Of a stretch of 64,000 nt of DNA, positions 18,447-28,371 are shown in pieces; the stretch's first letter is position 1; each line of letters begins with the position of its first letter. Source of the stretch: Methylobacter marinus A45 (lineage in GTDB: Bacteria > Pseudomonadota > Gammaproteobacteria > Methylococcales > Methylomonadaceae); the NCBI RefSeq assembly GCF_000383855.1, contig NZ_KB912877.1:2468732-2532731 (forward strand), read 5' to 3'. Under the pieces are notes generated by a model, which was not told where the DNA came from, did no database searches, and saw only the letters and a program-made list of their open reading frames with translations. Position numbers and translations under genes: made by a program.

Positions 18447-18990
18447 GCTCAGAATCATCGGAGGAGAATGGCGTAGCCGGCAATTAAACTTCGTCGACCA
18501 ACCCGGCTTAAGGCCGACACCGGCAAGAGTTCGGGAAACGCTGTTCAACTGGCTGCAAGGCGAGATCATCGGCAAACGCTGCCTGGATTTATATGCGGGC
18601 AGCGGCGCGCTGGGATTCGAGGCGGCGTCCAGGGGTGCCGCCTCGGTTATACAGGTGGAAGATAACGCCCAGGCCTGCCGCAGCTTAAAGGAGAACGCAG
18701 TCGCGCTGGCCGCCGGCCAGATCAGGATTGTGCAAATGGATGTCTTGCGCTATCTGGCCGGCGATGCCGAAGCATTCGATATCGTGTTCATGGATCCGCC
18801 GTTCGCCAAGGGTCTGGCGGTACAAACCTGTCAGTGGCTGGAAGAAAAAGGCTGGCTGTCAGCCCATGCCAAAATCTATGTCGAAACGGAGCGCAAGCTC
18901 GATCTTACCGGCATGCCGGCTAACTGGCAGTGCCTGAAAAGCAAAGCCGCGGGCGAGGTCGGCTATCATTTATTCGAACGATTAGGCTGA
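18436..18990 (+). CDS. rsmD: 16S rRNA (guanine966-N2)-methyltransferase RsmD
   Basis: 184 aa, usual length. The start is GTG at 18436 (VKNKLRIIGGEWRSR), overlapping the M16 stop by 11 nt; the longer ORF upstream is inside the peptidase. The SAM-binding motif is CLDLYAGSGALGFEAASRG, and the catalytic motif is DIVFMDPPFAKGL (DPPF). It methylates G966 of 16S rRNA in the 30S subunit. coaD follows, as in many gammaproteobacteria. Confidence 0.95.
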   Translation: MKNKLRIIGGEWRSRQLNFVDQPGLRPTPARVRETLFNWLQGEIIGKRCLDLYAGSGALGFEAASRGAASVIQVEDNAQACRSLKENAVALAAGQIRIVQMDVLRYLAGDAEAFDIVFMDPPFAKGLAVQTCQWLEEKGWLSAHAKIYVETERKLDLTGMPANWQCLKSKAAGEVGYHLFERLG

Positions 18991-19781
<791 letters not shown>

Positions 19782-19797
19782 GATTCGTATCCATCGC

Positions 19798-19829
19798 GAA
19801 GATCACGCTGTTTTATCGGCGTGATCTTC
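19798..19829. terminator. Bidirectional hairpin between convergent fdx and hyi
   Basis: A perfect 11-bp stem GAAGATCACGC (19798-19808) / GCGTGATCTTC (19819-19829) with a 10-nt loop lies at the convergence of the ferredoxin and hyi genes. It overlaps the last codons of hyi. Neither side has a strong T run, so termination may be weak or the stem may mainly protect 3' ends. Confidence 0.55.
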
Positions 19830-20600
19830 ACCTCTTAAAAACCAGTCTAGGCTGTCCGCAGTCGTCCCTGTCGGCTTGTATTCGGCGCCTACCCAGCCCC
19901 GATAGCCCGAATTTTCAATCGCCGAAAAAATCGGTTCAAAATCGATCCCTCCAGTGCCGGGCTGAGCCCGTCCGGGACAGTCGGCGAACTGGATATGGCC
20001 AATTTTGCCCGCATGCTCGGCAATAAATCCGGCCGGCTCTTCGCCCATCATCCGCATGTGATAAATGTCGTACTGCATGAGCAGGTCGGGGCGGTTCAGT
20101 TCATCCAGCACAGCCAGCATCTGCGCACTGCTATGGATAATAAAGCCGGGCATGTCGTGCGTGTTGATCGCTTCAAAAACCGTTTTGATGCCCAACGGTG
20201 CAAAGGCATCGGCGGCAAAACACAGATTTTCCCTAAAGGTTTGCAGATACTCCGACAACCGGCTTTGATTAAGGCAGCGCCCCGGCAGCACATTGATCGC
20301 GACCGGCTTCAGCACCTTGGCATAAGCGAGCGTTTGCGCGATCGCCTGCCGGAACCGAGTCTGTTTTTCCGGCACGCAGGCCAGTCCTTCGCCACCCTGT
20401 AACAGATCATCGGCATCGACATTGAACAGCACCAGCTTTTGTCCGGCCTCAGTCAGCGCCTTTTGCAGCGTTTCTGCCTCCAGCCCATACGGAAACTGGA
20501 TCTCGACGGCGGAAAAGCCTTGTTGTCTGGCCGCCTCAAAGCGATCGACCAGTTCGGCTTCGGTAAACAACAGGCTCAGGTTGGCGGTAAAGTTAAGCAT
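19803..20600 (-). CDS. hyi: Hydroxypyruvate isomerase (TIM-barrel, Hyi/OtnI family)
   Basis: 265 aa sugar-isomerase-like TIM barrel. Typical segments are FEAINTHDMPGFIIHS (metal-ligand Glu), LLMQYDIYHMRMMGE, GHIQFADCPGRAQPGTG and GWVGAEYKPTG. It interconverts hydroxypyruvate and tartronate semialdehyde. The start overlaps glxR by 8 nt, so the two steps of the glyoxylate-to-glycerate route are encoded together. OtnI-type 2-oxo-tetronate isomerase is the alternative, but no otn partners are nearby. Confidence 0.88.
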   Translation of the reverse strand: MLNFTANLSLLFTEAELVDRFEAARQQGFSAVEIQFPYGLEAETLQKALTEAGQKLVLFNVDADDLLQGGEGLACVPEKQTRFRQAIAQTLAYAKVLKPVAINVLPGRCLNQSRLSEYLQTFRENLCFAADAFAPLGIKTVFEAINTHDMPGFIIHSSAQMLAVLDELNRPDLLMQYDIYHMRMMGEEPAGFIAEHAGKIGHIQFADCPGRAQPGTGGIDFEPIFSAIENSGYRGWVGAEYKPTGTTADSLDWFLRGEDHADKTA

Positions 20601-21477
20601 CGGCTTTGTCGAACAGCTTGATTAACGTGGACGGGTCCTGCTCAAGAAAACCCTGCCGCCCATGCAATTGCATCAGTTGCGCGGCCAGGGCCGACATCGG
20701 CACGGCATTGCCTTGCCGGGTCGAGACGTCGACCGCCATGTTCAGGTCTTTCAGCAACGTTTTGACGCGCCATTTAACGGGCTCAAACGTCCCGGCCGCC
20801 ATTTCCGGGCCGACGATCTGCAACGGTTTGGAGTCGGCAAAGCCGCCGGCCAGCGCGGCCGGGATTTTTTCGGCGTCGACGCCGGCCTGTTTCGCCAGCG
20901 CCATCATTTCGGCGATGACCATGACATTGCAGCTGACGATCATCTGATTGCATATTTTGGTCATCTGGCCGCTGCCGACATCGCCCATATGCGTCAACTG
21001 CTGACACAGCGGCGCCAGCACATAATGCGCAATTTCAATATTTTCAGCGCTGCCGCCGGCCATGATTGCGAGATTGCCTTGCTGGGCGCCGGCGACACCG
21101 CCCGAGACTGGCGCATCGACCCAACCCATGCCGCAGGTTTCATGCACTGCCGCAGCCAGCTGCCGTGTCGTTTCGGGATGAATGCTGGACAGGTCTATCA
21201 GTAATTTGCCGGCCGAACCGCTGGCCAGAATAGCGTTGTTAACAACGGATTCGACCGCGGCCGTATCGGCCAGGCACAGGATGATGACATCGGAGGCCTG
21301 GACCAGGTCAGCGATTGTGTCCTGGGCCAGTGCGCCGGCTTCGGTGACCGGGACCAGCTTCTCGGGGCTGCGGTTCCAGACGTTGACCTTAAAGCCGGCA
21401 TCGAGCAGACGTAAAGTCATCGGCTTGCCCATCAAGCCGATACCGATAAAGCCGAGCGTATATTTTTTATCTGACAT
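20593..21477 (-). CDS. glxR: 2-hydroxy-3-oxopropionate (tartronate semialdehyde) reductase
   Basis: 294 aa beta-hydroxyacid dehydrogenase. The N-terminal NAD(P) motif is LGFIGIGLMGKPMTLRLLDA. The substrate-binding loop DAPVSGGVAGAQQGNLAIM and the catalytic Lys in GSGQMTKICNQM follow. It reduces tartronate semialdehyde to D-glycerate and is the first gene of the glxR-hyi operon. In one-carbon metabolism this pair can feed glyoxylate or hydroxypyruvate into glycerate. Confidence 0.92.
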   Translation of the reverse strand: MSDKKYTLGFIGIGLMGKPMTLRLLDAGFKVNVWNRSPEKLVPVTEAGALAQDTIADLVQASDVIILCLADTAAVESVVNNAILASGSAGKLLIDLSSIHPETTRQLAAAVHETCGMGWVDAPVSGGVAGAQQGNLAIMAGGSAENIEIAHYVLAPLCQQLTHMGDVGSGQMTKICNQMIVSCNVMVIAEMMALAKQAGVDAEKIPAALAGGFADSKPLQIVGPEMAAGTFEPVKWRVKTLLKDLNMAVDVSTRQGNAVPMSALAAQLMQLHGRQGFLEQDPSTLIKLFDKADA

Positions 21478-21540
21478 AGAGAAATAAGCTTTTTATCAGG
21501 CAGGTGTTGGTAACCAGCAGAATTTATAAGGACAGACAAA

Positions 21541-21574
21541 AAAGCGGGTGCAATAACTGGATTGCACCCGCTTT
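21541..21574 (-). terminator. Rho-independent terminator of smbP
   Basis: A perfect 14-bp stem AAAGCGGGTGCAAT / ATTGCACCCGCTTT with a 6-nt loop lies 19 nt beyond the stop of the minus-strand smbP-like gene. On that strand it ends in a run of T (GCTTTTTTG). Confidence 0.93.
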
Positions 21575-21592
21575 CACCATTGCTGGGTTTTC

Positions 21593-21937
21593 TTATTGGC
21601 CAATGGATTGACGCATATGCACCATCGCTTCTTCGGCATGTTTGGTACCTACATCGGCATGACCTTTCTTGGCATGCTCTATGGATTCTTTTAAATGTTT
21701 AACCGCTTCGGTCATATGTTTATGGGCTTCGGCGTGTTCTTTTTCCGCGGCTTCAGCGTGCTTCAAACCTTCTTCGGCATGCTTGAGCAGCTGGTCCGGA
21801 TGACCATCCTGTCCATGCGCGGTTGCCATTGCGGAATGTTCCAGCGCTTGCGCTGTATGATGTTCCGTCGCATTGGATTGAGCGCTCAGGCAAAGAGCAA
21901 AAGCGCCAACTAAAACAGTAGTATATTTCAATTTCAT
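21593..21937 (-). CDS. SmbP-like small metal-binding protein
   Basis: 114 aa. A signal peptide (MKLKYTTVLVGAFALCLSAQSNA) precedes a mature helical protein of about 90 residues, rich in His, Ala and Glu. Heptad-like repeats such as HAEEGLKHAEAAEKEHAEAH and HAKKGHADVGTKHAEEAM place His every few residues. This matches SmbP of Nitrosomonas europaea, a periplasmic four-helix protein that binds copper and other divalent metals. It is a single gene with its own strong terminator and probably buffers copper in the periplasm. Confidence 0.88.
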   Translation of the reverse strand: MKLKYTTVLVGAFALCLSAQSNATEHHTAQALEHSAMATAHGQDGHPDQLLKHAEEGLKHAEAAEKEHAEAHKHMTEAVKHLKESIEHAKKGHADVGTKHAEEAMVHMRQSIGQ

Positions 21938-22211
21938 AACAGCAGATCCTTGTATGTTTATGTTTAGAATTATTACTGCCTCATTTTGATTAAAAAATTA
22001 AGGCACCTTAATGTATAACACACATGGTAGTTACGGCACAATATGAGCAAACGCGCATTCAGTCGATGCAATGAAGACAGACCGTCCAGTCGTCGGGTTT
22101 CGAAGGGCCATGGACTAAGCTGATTTATTACTGTGACCTGGGGATGCCCTGTGGTTTAATCAAAAAAATAAGTCATTTCATTCATCAATTACAATTCGAT
22201 CAGGGGAAAAG

Positions 22212-23888
22212 ATGTTAAAAAACAGTTGTGCAACGTTGGTTTTAATGGCGGTTTTTTGGGGAACGCAGGTTTATGCCGACGGCAAGGCCGCCATTGCCAG
22301 TGCACACCCTTTGGCAACCGAGGCCGGTTTTGAAATTCTTAACCAGGGGGGCAATGTGTTCGATGCGGCAGTCGCGGTCAGTGCCGCGCTGGCCGTGGTC
22401 GAGCCGTCCGGTTCGGGGTTGGGGGGCGGCGGTTTCTGGTTGTTGCACAGAGCCGATGACGGCTTTGAGACAATGATAGACGGGCGCGAAAAAGCGCCGC
22501 TGGCGGCCCATCGCGACATGTTTCTCGATAACAGCGGCAAAGTGATATCGCGATTATCGGTCGACGGCGCACTGGCGGCCGCCATACCCGGCATGCCGGC
22601 GGCGCTGGCGCATCTGTCGGAAAAATACGGGCGCCTGCCGCTGGCGCAAAGCCTGGCACCGGCAATTCGCTACGCGCGCGATGGCTTTGCCATCGGCGAG
22701 AGACACCGCAAGTTGCTCAAATTCAGAATCGAGGTAATGAAAAAAGACCCGGAAGCGGCCCGGTTGTTTCTCGATAACGGCGCTGTGCCGGCCTATAAAT
22801 CGATGTTGCGCCAGCCTGATCTGGCTAATACTTTGAGCCGTCTGGCCGAAGACGGCCGGGAGGGGTTCTACGACGGTGAGGTAGCCGAAAAACTGGTAGG
22901 CAGCGTCAGAAAGGCCGGCGGTATCTGGACATTGCAGGATCTGGCCGATTATCAAGTGGTCGAGCGGGAGCCGGTCAGAGGCTGGTATCGCGGAATAAAA
23001 ATCACCGGCGCGGCGCCGCCTTCAGCGGGCGGGATCGGGTTGATCGAGGCCTTGAACATTCTGTCCGGCTATGATTTGAAGCAGGTGGAAAGCGTCACGC
23101 GCAAGCATTTGATAGCCGAGGCCATGCGCCGGGCTTATCATGACCGGGCCCTGTATCTGGGTGATGCGGATTTTGTCGACATGCCCATCCGGCGCTTACT
23201 GAACGAAGATTACGCGGCCGGATTAAGAAGCAGCCTGCGCCCCGATAAGGCACTGCCGAGCGCGATGCTGTCCGGGCATATGGCGGAGGCGCCTGATGGC
23301 CCGCATACCACACATTTTTCCATCATCGATGCCGAAGGCAACCGCGTCGCGGCCACGCTCAGCGTTAATTTCCCGTTCGGCGCCGGAATGGTTGCGGCCG
23401 GCACCGGCGTGGTGCTGAATGATGAAATGGACGATTTCGTCAGTCTGCCGGGCGCCATGAACGTGTATGGGCTGGTCGGCGGCCTGGCTAATGCCATCGC
23501 GCCGGGCAAACGCATGCTGTCCAGCATGACGCCGGTGTTCCTGGAGGACGGGCGGCGCATCGCCGTGCTCGGCACGCCGGGCGGCAGCCGCATTATCTCG
23601 ATGGTGTTGCTGGGCGCGTTGGATTTTGCCGACGGCAATGGCCCGGATTCGTGGGTTCGCGTGCCGCGCTTTCATCACCAGTTTATTCCCGACGTGATTC
23701 AATACGAAAAAGAGGCCATGACCGCCGATGAGATCAAGAGCCTGTCGGAGCGTGGCCATCAGTTGGAGGAAGCGCGTTATCGCTACGGCAATATGCAGGC
23801 CGTGATGCAGGATAAAACCACGCATACGCTGACGGCGGCCAGCGATCCGCGCGGTGAGGGGCGTGCCAGTGTTTTCAGTTTGAGATAG
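22212..23888 (+). CDS. ggt: Gamma-glutamyltransferase
   Basis: 558 aa Ntn-hydrolase with signal peptide (MLKNSCATLVLMAVFWGTQVYA). The large-subunit region carries AIASAHPLATEAGFEILNQG and SGSGLGGGGFWLLH. The autocleavage site is DGPHTTHFSIIDAEGN, where the second Thr becomes the small-subunit N-terminal nucleophile. GTPGGSRIISMVLL follows. It hydrolyses or transfers the gamma-glutamyl group of glutathione in the periplasm. The predicted cleavage and total size are normal for bacterial GGT. Confidence 0.93.
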   Translation: MLKNSCATLVLMAVFWGTQVYADGKAAIASAHPLATEAGFEILNQGGNVFDAAVAVSAALAVVEPSGSGLGGGGFWLLHRADDGFETMIDGREKAPLAAHRDMFLDNSGKVISRLSVDGALAAAIPGMPAALAHLSEKYGRLPLAQSLAPAIRYARDGFAIGERHRKLLKFRIEVMKKDPEAARLFLDNGAVPAYKSMLRQPDLANTLSRLAEDGREGFYDGEVAEKLVGSVRKAGGIWTLQDLADYQVVEREPVRGWYRGIKITGAAPPSAGGIGLIEALNILSGYDLKQVESVTRKHLIAEAMRRAYHDRALYLGDADFVDMPIRRLLNEDYAAGLRSSLRPDKALPSAMLSGHMAEAPDGPHTTHFSIIDAEGNRVAATLSVNFPFGAGMVAAGTGVVLNDEMDDFVSLPGAMNVYGLVGGLANAIAPGKRMLSSMTPVFLEDGRRIAVLGTPGGSRIISMVLLGALDFADGNGPDSWVRVPRFHHQFIPDVIQYEKEAMTADEIKSLSERGHQLEEARYRYGNMQAVMQDKTTHTLTAASDPRGEGRASVFSLR

Positions 23889-23893
23889 CCGGC

Positions 23894-24586
23894 ATGTCGA
23901 ATACGGACACTGTCGATATTTGGCAGGGACTTATTTCCACGGATGAGCGGTACTATCAGTGCTATCTCCCTTTATTGGATGAGGCCGAGCAGGCGCATGC
24001 CGATAGTATAAAAAACCCTGCCATACATCGACGCTATGTCGAAGTGCATGGGCGCACAAGGCTGTTGCTGGCGGATTATCTGCGTGAAAATCCGGCAACT
24101 GTCCGGATCGGCAAGGGCGAGCACGGCAAGCCTTATCTGATCGATTATCCGCAACTGGCATTCAATCTGTCCCATTCAGGTCCGTATCTGGTCATGGCTC
24201 TGGGCTGGAATTGTCAATTGGGCATCGATATCGAAATCTGTAAAGACAGGCCCAGTTTGACCGATCTGGTTCACAAATGCCTGGCCGATGAAGAAGCGGC
24301 TTATTGGCATGCATTGCCCGAAGCCATGAAGACACGCGAATTTTACCGTTTCTGGACCCGCAAGGAAGCGTTTGTCAAGGCGACAGGGCGGGGACTGGGG
24401 CTGGGCTTGAGTAGGTGCGTCATTAATCCCGTGCATCCGGTAGCGTTTTTAAGCCTGCCTGAGGAATATGGCCCCGTTTCGGCATGGCGTGTGCGTGATA
24501 TTGACCTGGGACAGGATCGCTGCGCCGCCCTGGTGGCAAACAATAAAGACCTGACCCATATCAGAATCAGAGATCTGGCCGTATAA
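23894..24586 (+). CDS. 4'-phosphopantetheinyl transferase (Sfp type)
   Basis: 230 aa. The Sfp/HetI-type signature is split in the usual way: LAFNLSHSGPYLVMAL, then LGIDIE with two acidic metal ligands, and FYRFWTRKEAFVKATGRGL with the conserved WxxKEA. It attaches phosphopantetheine from CoA to carrier proteins of fatty acid, polyketide or peptide synthases. No NRPS or PKS is in the window, so its carrier protein lies elsewhere. It begins 5 nt after ggt and ends 1 nt before the next gene. Confidence 0.9.
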   Translation: MSNTDTVDIWQGLISTDERYYQCYLPLLDEAEQAHADSIKNPAIHRRYVEVHGRTRLLLADYLRENPATVRIGKGEHGKPYLIDYPQLAFNLSHSGPYLVMALGWNCQLGIDIEICKDRPSLTDLVHKCLADEEAAYWHALPEAMKTREFYRFWTRKEAFVKATGRGLGLGLSRCVINPVHPVAFLSLPEEYGPVSAWRVRDIDLGQDRCAALVANNKDLTHIRIRDLAV

Positions 24587-24587
24587 C

Positions 24588-25424
24588 ATGCGCCGTATTG
24601 TCTGGCTGTCTATGCTCTTGTTAAGCGCTTGTGCGACGCCCTCCGAGCGTTTTGCCGGTGCGGCACGCGGCCTGGGGTTTGATGAGCTGACGATCAGAAC
24701 CGAACGGTTCGCGCATCGCATCTATAGCCATGCCGGTGTCGGTGAAGGTGCGGCAGATAAAACCTTGCATGTTTATCTGGACGGCGACGGCACTCCCTGG
24801 CTTCAAAAGCGCTGGATCGCGGAGGACCCGACAGCGCGCAATCCGATGATTCTGAAACTGATGGCGCAGGATAGCGCGCCCTCCATCCTGTTGGGCCGGC
24901 CCTGTTATCACGGTTTTAGCCAGACGGATGCCTGCTCCAATAAATTCTGGACCTCGCACCGCTATGCAAGACCGGTCGTTGCAAGCATGGCGGCGGCCTT
25001 GAATCGCTGGCTTGAAACCTCCGGTTTTACCGAAGTCGTACTGATCGGCTACAGCGGCGGCGGCACGCTGGCTGTGCTGATTGCGCCTTATGTTGAGAAG
25101 GTCAAGGCCGTCGTGACGGTGGCGGCCAATCTCGATATCAAGGCCTGGAGCGAATTCCACGGTTATCTGCCGATCAGCGATTCGTTAAATCCGGCAGTCG
25201 AGCCCGCGCTGTCGCCGGACATCCGTCAATTCCATCTGGCCGGTGGCAAGGATGATAATGTGCCGCCGTTTATCAGCGCAACGTTCGTCAAAGCCCGCAA
25301 TGGCGCGCAAGTCATCGTCTATGACGATTTTAATCATCAGTGCTGTTGGGTTGAGGCGTGGCCTGCAATCCTGAACAAAATTTCAGCTGGCAGCAGGGCG
25401 TTTATCGCAGACGGTTTCCGCTGA
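24588..25424 (+). CDS. Lipoprotein with alpha/beta hydrolase domain
   Basis: 278 aa. The N-terminus IVWLSMLLLSACATPSE is a lipoprotein signal (lipobox LSAC). The body shows VVLIGYSGGGTLAVLI, a GxSxG nucleophile elbow, with GGKDDNVPP and DDFNHQCCW as the acid and His regions. It is outer-membrane anchored, substrate unknown. It is the third gene of the ggt-sfp unit, and its 3' end overlaps the convergent tsaC by 23 nt. Confidence 0.83.
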   Translation: MRRIVWLSMLLLSACATPSERFAGAARGLGFDELTIRTERFAHRIYSHAGVGEGAADKTLHVYLDGDGTPWLQKRWIAEDPTARNPMILKLMAQDSAPSILLGRPCYHGFSQTDACSNKFWTSHRYARPVVASMAAALNRWLETSGFTEVVLIGYSGGGTLAVLIAPYVEKVKAVVTVAANLDIKAWSEFHGYLPISDSLNPAVEPALSPDIRQFHLAGGKDDNVPPFISATFVKARNGAQVIVYDDFNHQCCWVEAWPAILNKISAGSRAFIADGFR

Positions 25425-25959
25425 CGGCGTCATAAATAGCCGTTTCCTGTTGCAGGCCGCCTATGGGGCCTTGCAGGATGAAAATGCCGCTGCCTGAAAA
25501 AGCCCGCACCAGCTTGCGGGCCTGCCTGATGGCAGGTTTGGTACTGGCATTGGCACTGGTCGAGACAATGGGGCCGCCATGGCAGGCGCACAGCCGGCGG
25601 GCAATCGGATGGGCGGTGACCCGGACCGCCAGCGAATCATGCGCTCCGGTCAGCCAGGCGGGCACCCAGGGTTGGATCGGAACTACCCAGGTGACAGGGC
25701 CAGGCCAGGTCGGTGCGATGCGATCGAGCATCGCCTGATCCAAGGCCAGATAGGGTTGCAGTTGCGCTAATGAGGAAGCGATAAGGATCAGGCCTTTGTC
25801 GACAGGGCGCTGTTTTATGGCGAGCAAGGACAGGACCGCGCTTTCGTTGAGCGGATCGCAGCCCAGGCCGTAAACCGCTTCCGTCGGGTAGGCGATGACC
25901 TCTCCGGCTTTGATGTGGCGGACGGCGTTTCTGATTTTAAAGTCGGAGTGATAAGGCAT
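25402..25959 (-). CDS. tsaC: Threonylcarbamoyl-AMP synthase TsaC
   Basis: 185 aa, the short (TsaC/YrdC) form without the Sua5 domain. Signature segments are GEVIAYPTEAVYGLGCDP, KQRPVDKGLILIAS, DSLAVRVTAHP and IVSTSANASTKPA. It makes threonylcarbamoyl-AMP from Thr, bicarbonate and ATP for the t6A37 modification of tRNA. The tsaC-topA-smg-dprA-lysM order is a conserved gammaproteobacterial cluster. Confidence 0.94.
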   Translation of the reverse strand: MPYHSDFKIRNAVRHIKAGEVIAYPTEAVYGLGCDPLNESAVLSLLAIKQRPVDKGLILIASSLAQLQPYLALDQAMLDRIAPTWPGPVTWVVPIQPWVPAWLTGAHDSLAVRVTAHPIARRLCACHGGPIVSTSANASTKPAIRQARKLVRAFSGSGIFILQGPIGGLQQETAIYDAVSGNRLR

Positions 25960-26023
25960 GGGAATTGGCGGCAGGTCGGGTTTTGCCGAGCGTCAACTCA
26001 GCCTGGCTCTCGGCGTCTTATCA

Positions 26024-28345
26024 TTATGGTTTGCCTTCCTTAGGCCCCTCGGCATCGGCCGGATCGCCTTCATAAGGCGTTGCATACTTACAGTCTTTTT
26101 GCGGACAGACTTTTTCCGCGCCGTGCCGTTTCGTGACTTTGACGGTCAGAATCGGCCAATTGCATTCGGGGCAGCTTTCCGCGATCGGCGCGTTCCATAA
26201 GGCGTAATCGCATTTCGGGTATTCCGAGCAGGAATAGAATACCTTGTTGCTTTTGGATTTGCGTTTAAGGATGTTGCCTTTTTTGCATTTAGGGCATTCA
26301 ACGCCCGTGTCCAAAGGCTTTTCCAACGGTTCGATATGGCGGCATTTGGGATAGCCGCTGCAACCGATGAATTTGCCATAGCGGCCCGATTTGATCACCA
26401 GCGGCAGGCCGCATTTAGGGCAGGTACGGCCTTCTATGACTTCAGGCTCGTCAGGTGCCTTGTCGTCATTCAGATTGCGTGTATAAGAACAGGTCGGATA
26501 GTTCGTGCAACCGATAAACCGGCCGTTCCGGCCCAGCCGGATCGACAGGGGACTGCCGCATTCGGGGCATTTCTCGTCGATGGCCTCCTGCGTGACGTCT
26601 TTGCGCTGGACGCTTTCCTCTTTCTCATGAATGAGCGTGTTGAAGGGATCCCAGAAGGCATGCATCAAAGGAATCCAGTCTTTTTCGCCGCGCGACACGG
26701 CATCGAGATCATCCTCCAGCCGGGCCGTAAAGTCATAATCGACGTACTTGGTGAAATGTTCGGTCAGAAACTTGTTGACGATACGGCCGACATCGGTCGG
26801 ATGGAAGCGTTTGTTTTCCAGCGTGACGTACTCGCGGTTTTGCAGCGTCGAAATGATCGAAGCATAGGTCGACGGCCGGCCGATGCCATGCTCTTCCAGC
26901 GCCTTGACCAGGCTGGCCTCGCCATAGCGCGGCGGCGGCTCGGTAAAGTGTTGCGCGGCGATGATATCGTTTAGCGGCACGGGGCGGCCTTCTTCCAGCG
27001 GCGGCAGGTAGCTTTCCTGGTCATCGCCTTCGGTTGTGTCGTCCATGCCCTCCAGATAAACGGACATGAAGCCGGGACTGGCGATCGTGGAGCCGGTTGC
27101 CCTGAAAATGTGCTGGCCGTCGCCGCAGCTTAAATCGACCGCGACCATGTTGATCGTCGCATGGATCATCTGGCAGGCGATGGTGCGTTTCCAGATCAGG
27201 TCGTAGAGTTTGTACTGTTCGGCGCTTAAATAGTTTTTTATCTGATTGGGCAGGTGGCGCGCGGAGGTCGGGCGTATGGCTTCGTGCGCTTCCTGCGCGT
27301 TTTTCGATTTGGTCTTGAACTGGCGCGGTTCCTTGGGCACGTTATTGGCACCGTAATTTTCCGCGATCAGCGCGCGAATCTCATCGACCGCTTCCAGCGA
27401 CAGATTCACCGAGTCGGTACGCATGTAAGTGATCAGGCCGGCCGTTTCGCCGCCGATATCAATGCCTTCATAGAGCTGTTGCGCGACCATCATGGTACGC
27501 TTGGTCGTGAATCCCAGTTTGCGGGCCGCTTCCTGTTGCAGCGTCGAGGTGATGAAGGGCGGTGCCGGGTTGCGTTTGCGCTGCTTCTTTTCCAGCTTGG
27601 CAACCAGCAATTGTCCGTCCGCCGCACCGAGCAGCGCCTGTTTGACTTGTTCGGCACGCGTTTCGTTATCGATGCTGAACTGGCTCAGCTTTTCGCCGGC
27701 AAAATGCGTCAATTTGGCCTTGAAGGCCTGCTCGTGCGCGGTCAGCAGGGCGTCAACGGTCCAATATTCACGCGATTTGAAGGCTTCGATTTCCTGCTCG
27801 CGCTCGACGATCATGCGTAAGGCCGGGCTTTGCACGCGGCCCGCCGATAAGCCGCGGCGGATTTTCTTCCACAGCAGCGGCGACAGCTTAAAGCCGACCA
27901 GATAATCAAGCGCGCGGCGGGCCTGCTGGGCATTGATCAGGTTGGTGGCCAGCTGCTCGGGATGGGCGATGGCGTCGGTAACGGCCTTTTTAGTGATTTC
28001 ATGAAAAACGACCCGGTGCACCGGCTTGTCTTTCAGCAGTTTTTTGTCTTTCAGCAGCTCGAGCAAATGCCAGGAGATCGCTTCTCCTTCCCGGTCCGGG
28101 TCGGTCGCAAGATATAAGGCATCGGCGGTTTTAAGGGCTTTACTGATGGCCTGGACATGGCGTAGATTGCGCTCGATGACTTCGTATTTCATGGCGAAGT
28201 CGTGGCTGGGGTCGACGGCGCCTTCCTTGGGGACGAGGTCCCTTACATGCCCATACGAGGCGAGTACCTGGAAATCTTTACCTAAATATTTTTCGATGGT
28301 TTTGGCTTTTGCAGGCGATTCTACAATGACAAGATTTTTACTCAT
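26024..28345 (-). CDS. topA: DNA topoisomerase I
   Basis: 773 aa type IA topoisomerase. The Toprim domain begins with VIVESPAKAKTIEKYLG and has DPDREGEAISWHL. The active-site Tyr is in AGLITYMRTDSVN. The C-terminus has four Cys-rich zinc-ribbon repeats (CPECGSPL, CPKCGLPL, CPKCKKGN, CPECNWPI), each with a second Cys pair such as CTNYPTC, CSGYPKC and CSEYPKC. It relaxes negative supercoils. Slightly shorter than E. coli TopA (865 aa), within range. Confidence 0.97.
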   Translation of the reverse strand: MSKNLVIVESPAKAKTIEKYLGKDFQVLASYGHVRDLVPKEGAVDPSHDFAMKYEVIERNLRHVQAISKALKTADALYLATDPDREGEAISWHLLELLKDKKLLKDKPVHRVVFHEITKKAVTDAIAHPEQLATNLINAQQARRALDYLVGFKLSPLLWKKIRRGLSAGRVQSPALRMIVEREQEIEAFKSREYWTVDALLTAHEQAFKAKLTHFAGEKLSQFSIDNETRAEQVKQALLGAADGQLLVAKLEKKQRKRNPAPPFITSTLQQEAARKLGFTTKRTMMVAQQLYEGIDIGGETAGLITYMRTDSVNLSLEAVDEIRALIAENYGANNVPKEPRQFKTKSKNAQEAHEAIRPTSARHLPNQIKNYLSAEQYKLYDLIWKRTIACQMIHATINMVAVDLSCGDGQHIFRATGSTIASPGFMSVYLEGMDDTTEGDDQESYLPPLEEGRPVPLNDIIAAQHFTEPPPRYGEASLVKALEEHGIGRPSTYASIISTLQNREYVTLENKRFHPTDVGRIVNKFLTEHFTKYVDYDFTARLEDDLDAVSRGEKDWIPLMHAFWDPFNTLIHEKEESVQRKDVTQEAIDEKCPECGSPLSIRLGRNGRFIGCTNYPTCSYTRNLNDDKAPDEPEVIEGRTCPKCGLPLVIKSGRYGKFIGCSGYPKCRHIEPLEKPLDTGVECPKCKKGNILKRKSKSNKVFYSCSEYPKCDYALWNAPIAESCPECNWPILTVKVTKRHGAEKVCPQKDCKYATPYEGDPADAEGPKEGKP

Positions 28346-28371
28346 TTAATAATAATGCGAGCGGGTCAGTG

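Noticed and set aside
25960-26023. GCCGAG/CTCGGC stem after topA as terminator
   Set aside because: The loop is long and no T run follows on the minus strand, so support is too weak.
26336-26974. 212-codon ORF antisense to topA, and similar long antisense ORFs such as 9641-10120, 20662-21204 and 60868-61584
   Set aside because: They are shadows of GC-rich coding sequence on the other strand; the sense proteins match families end to end.
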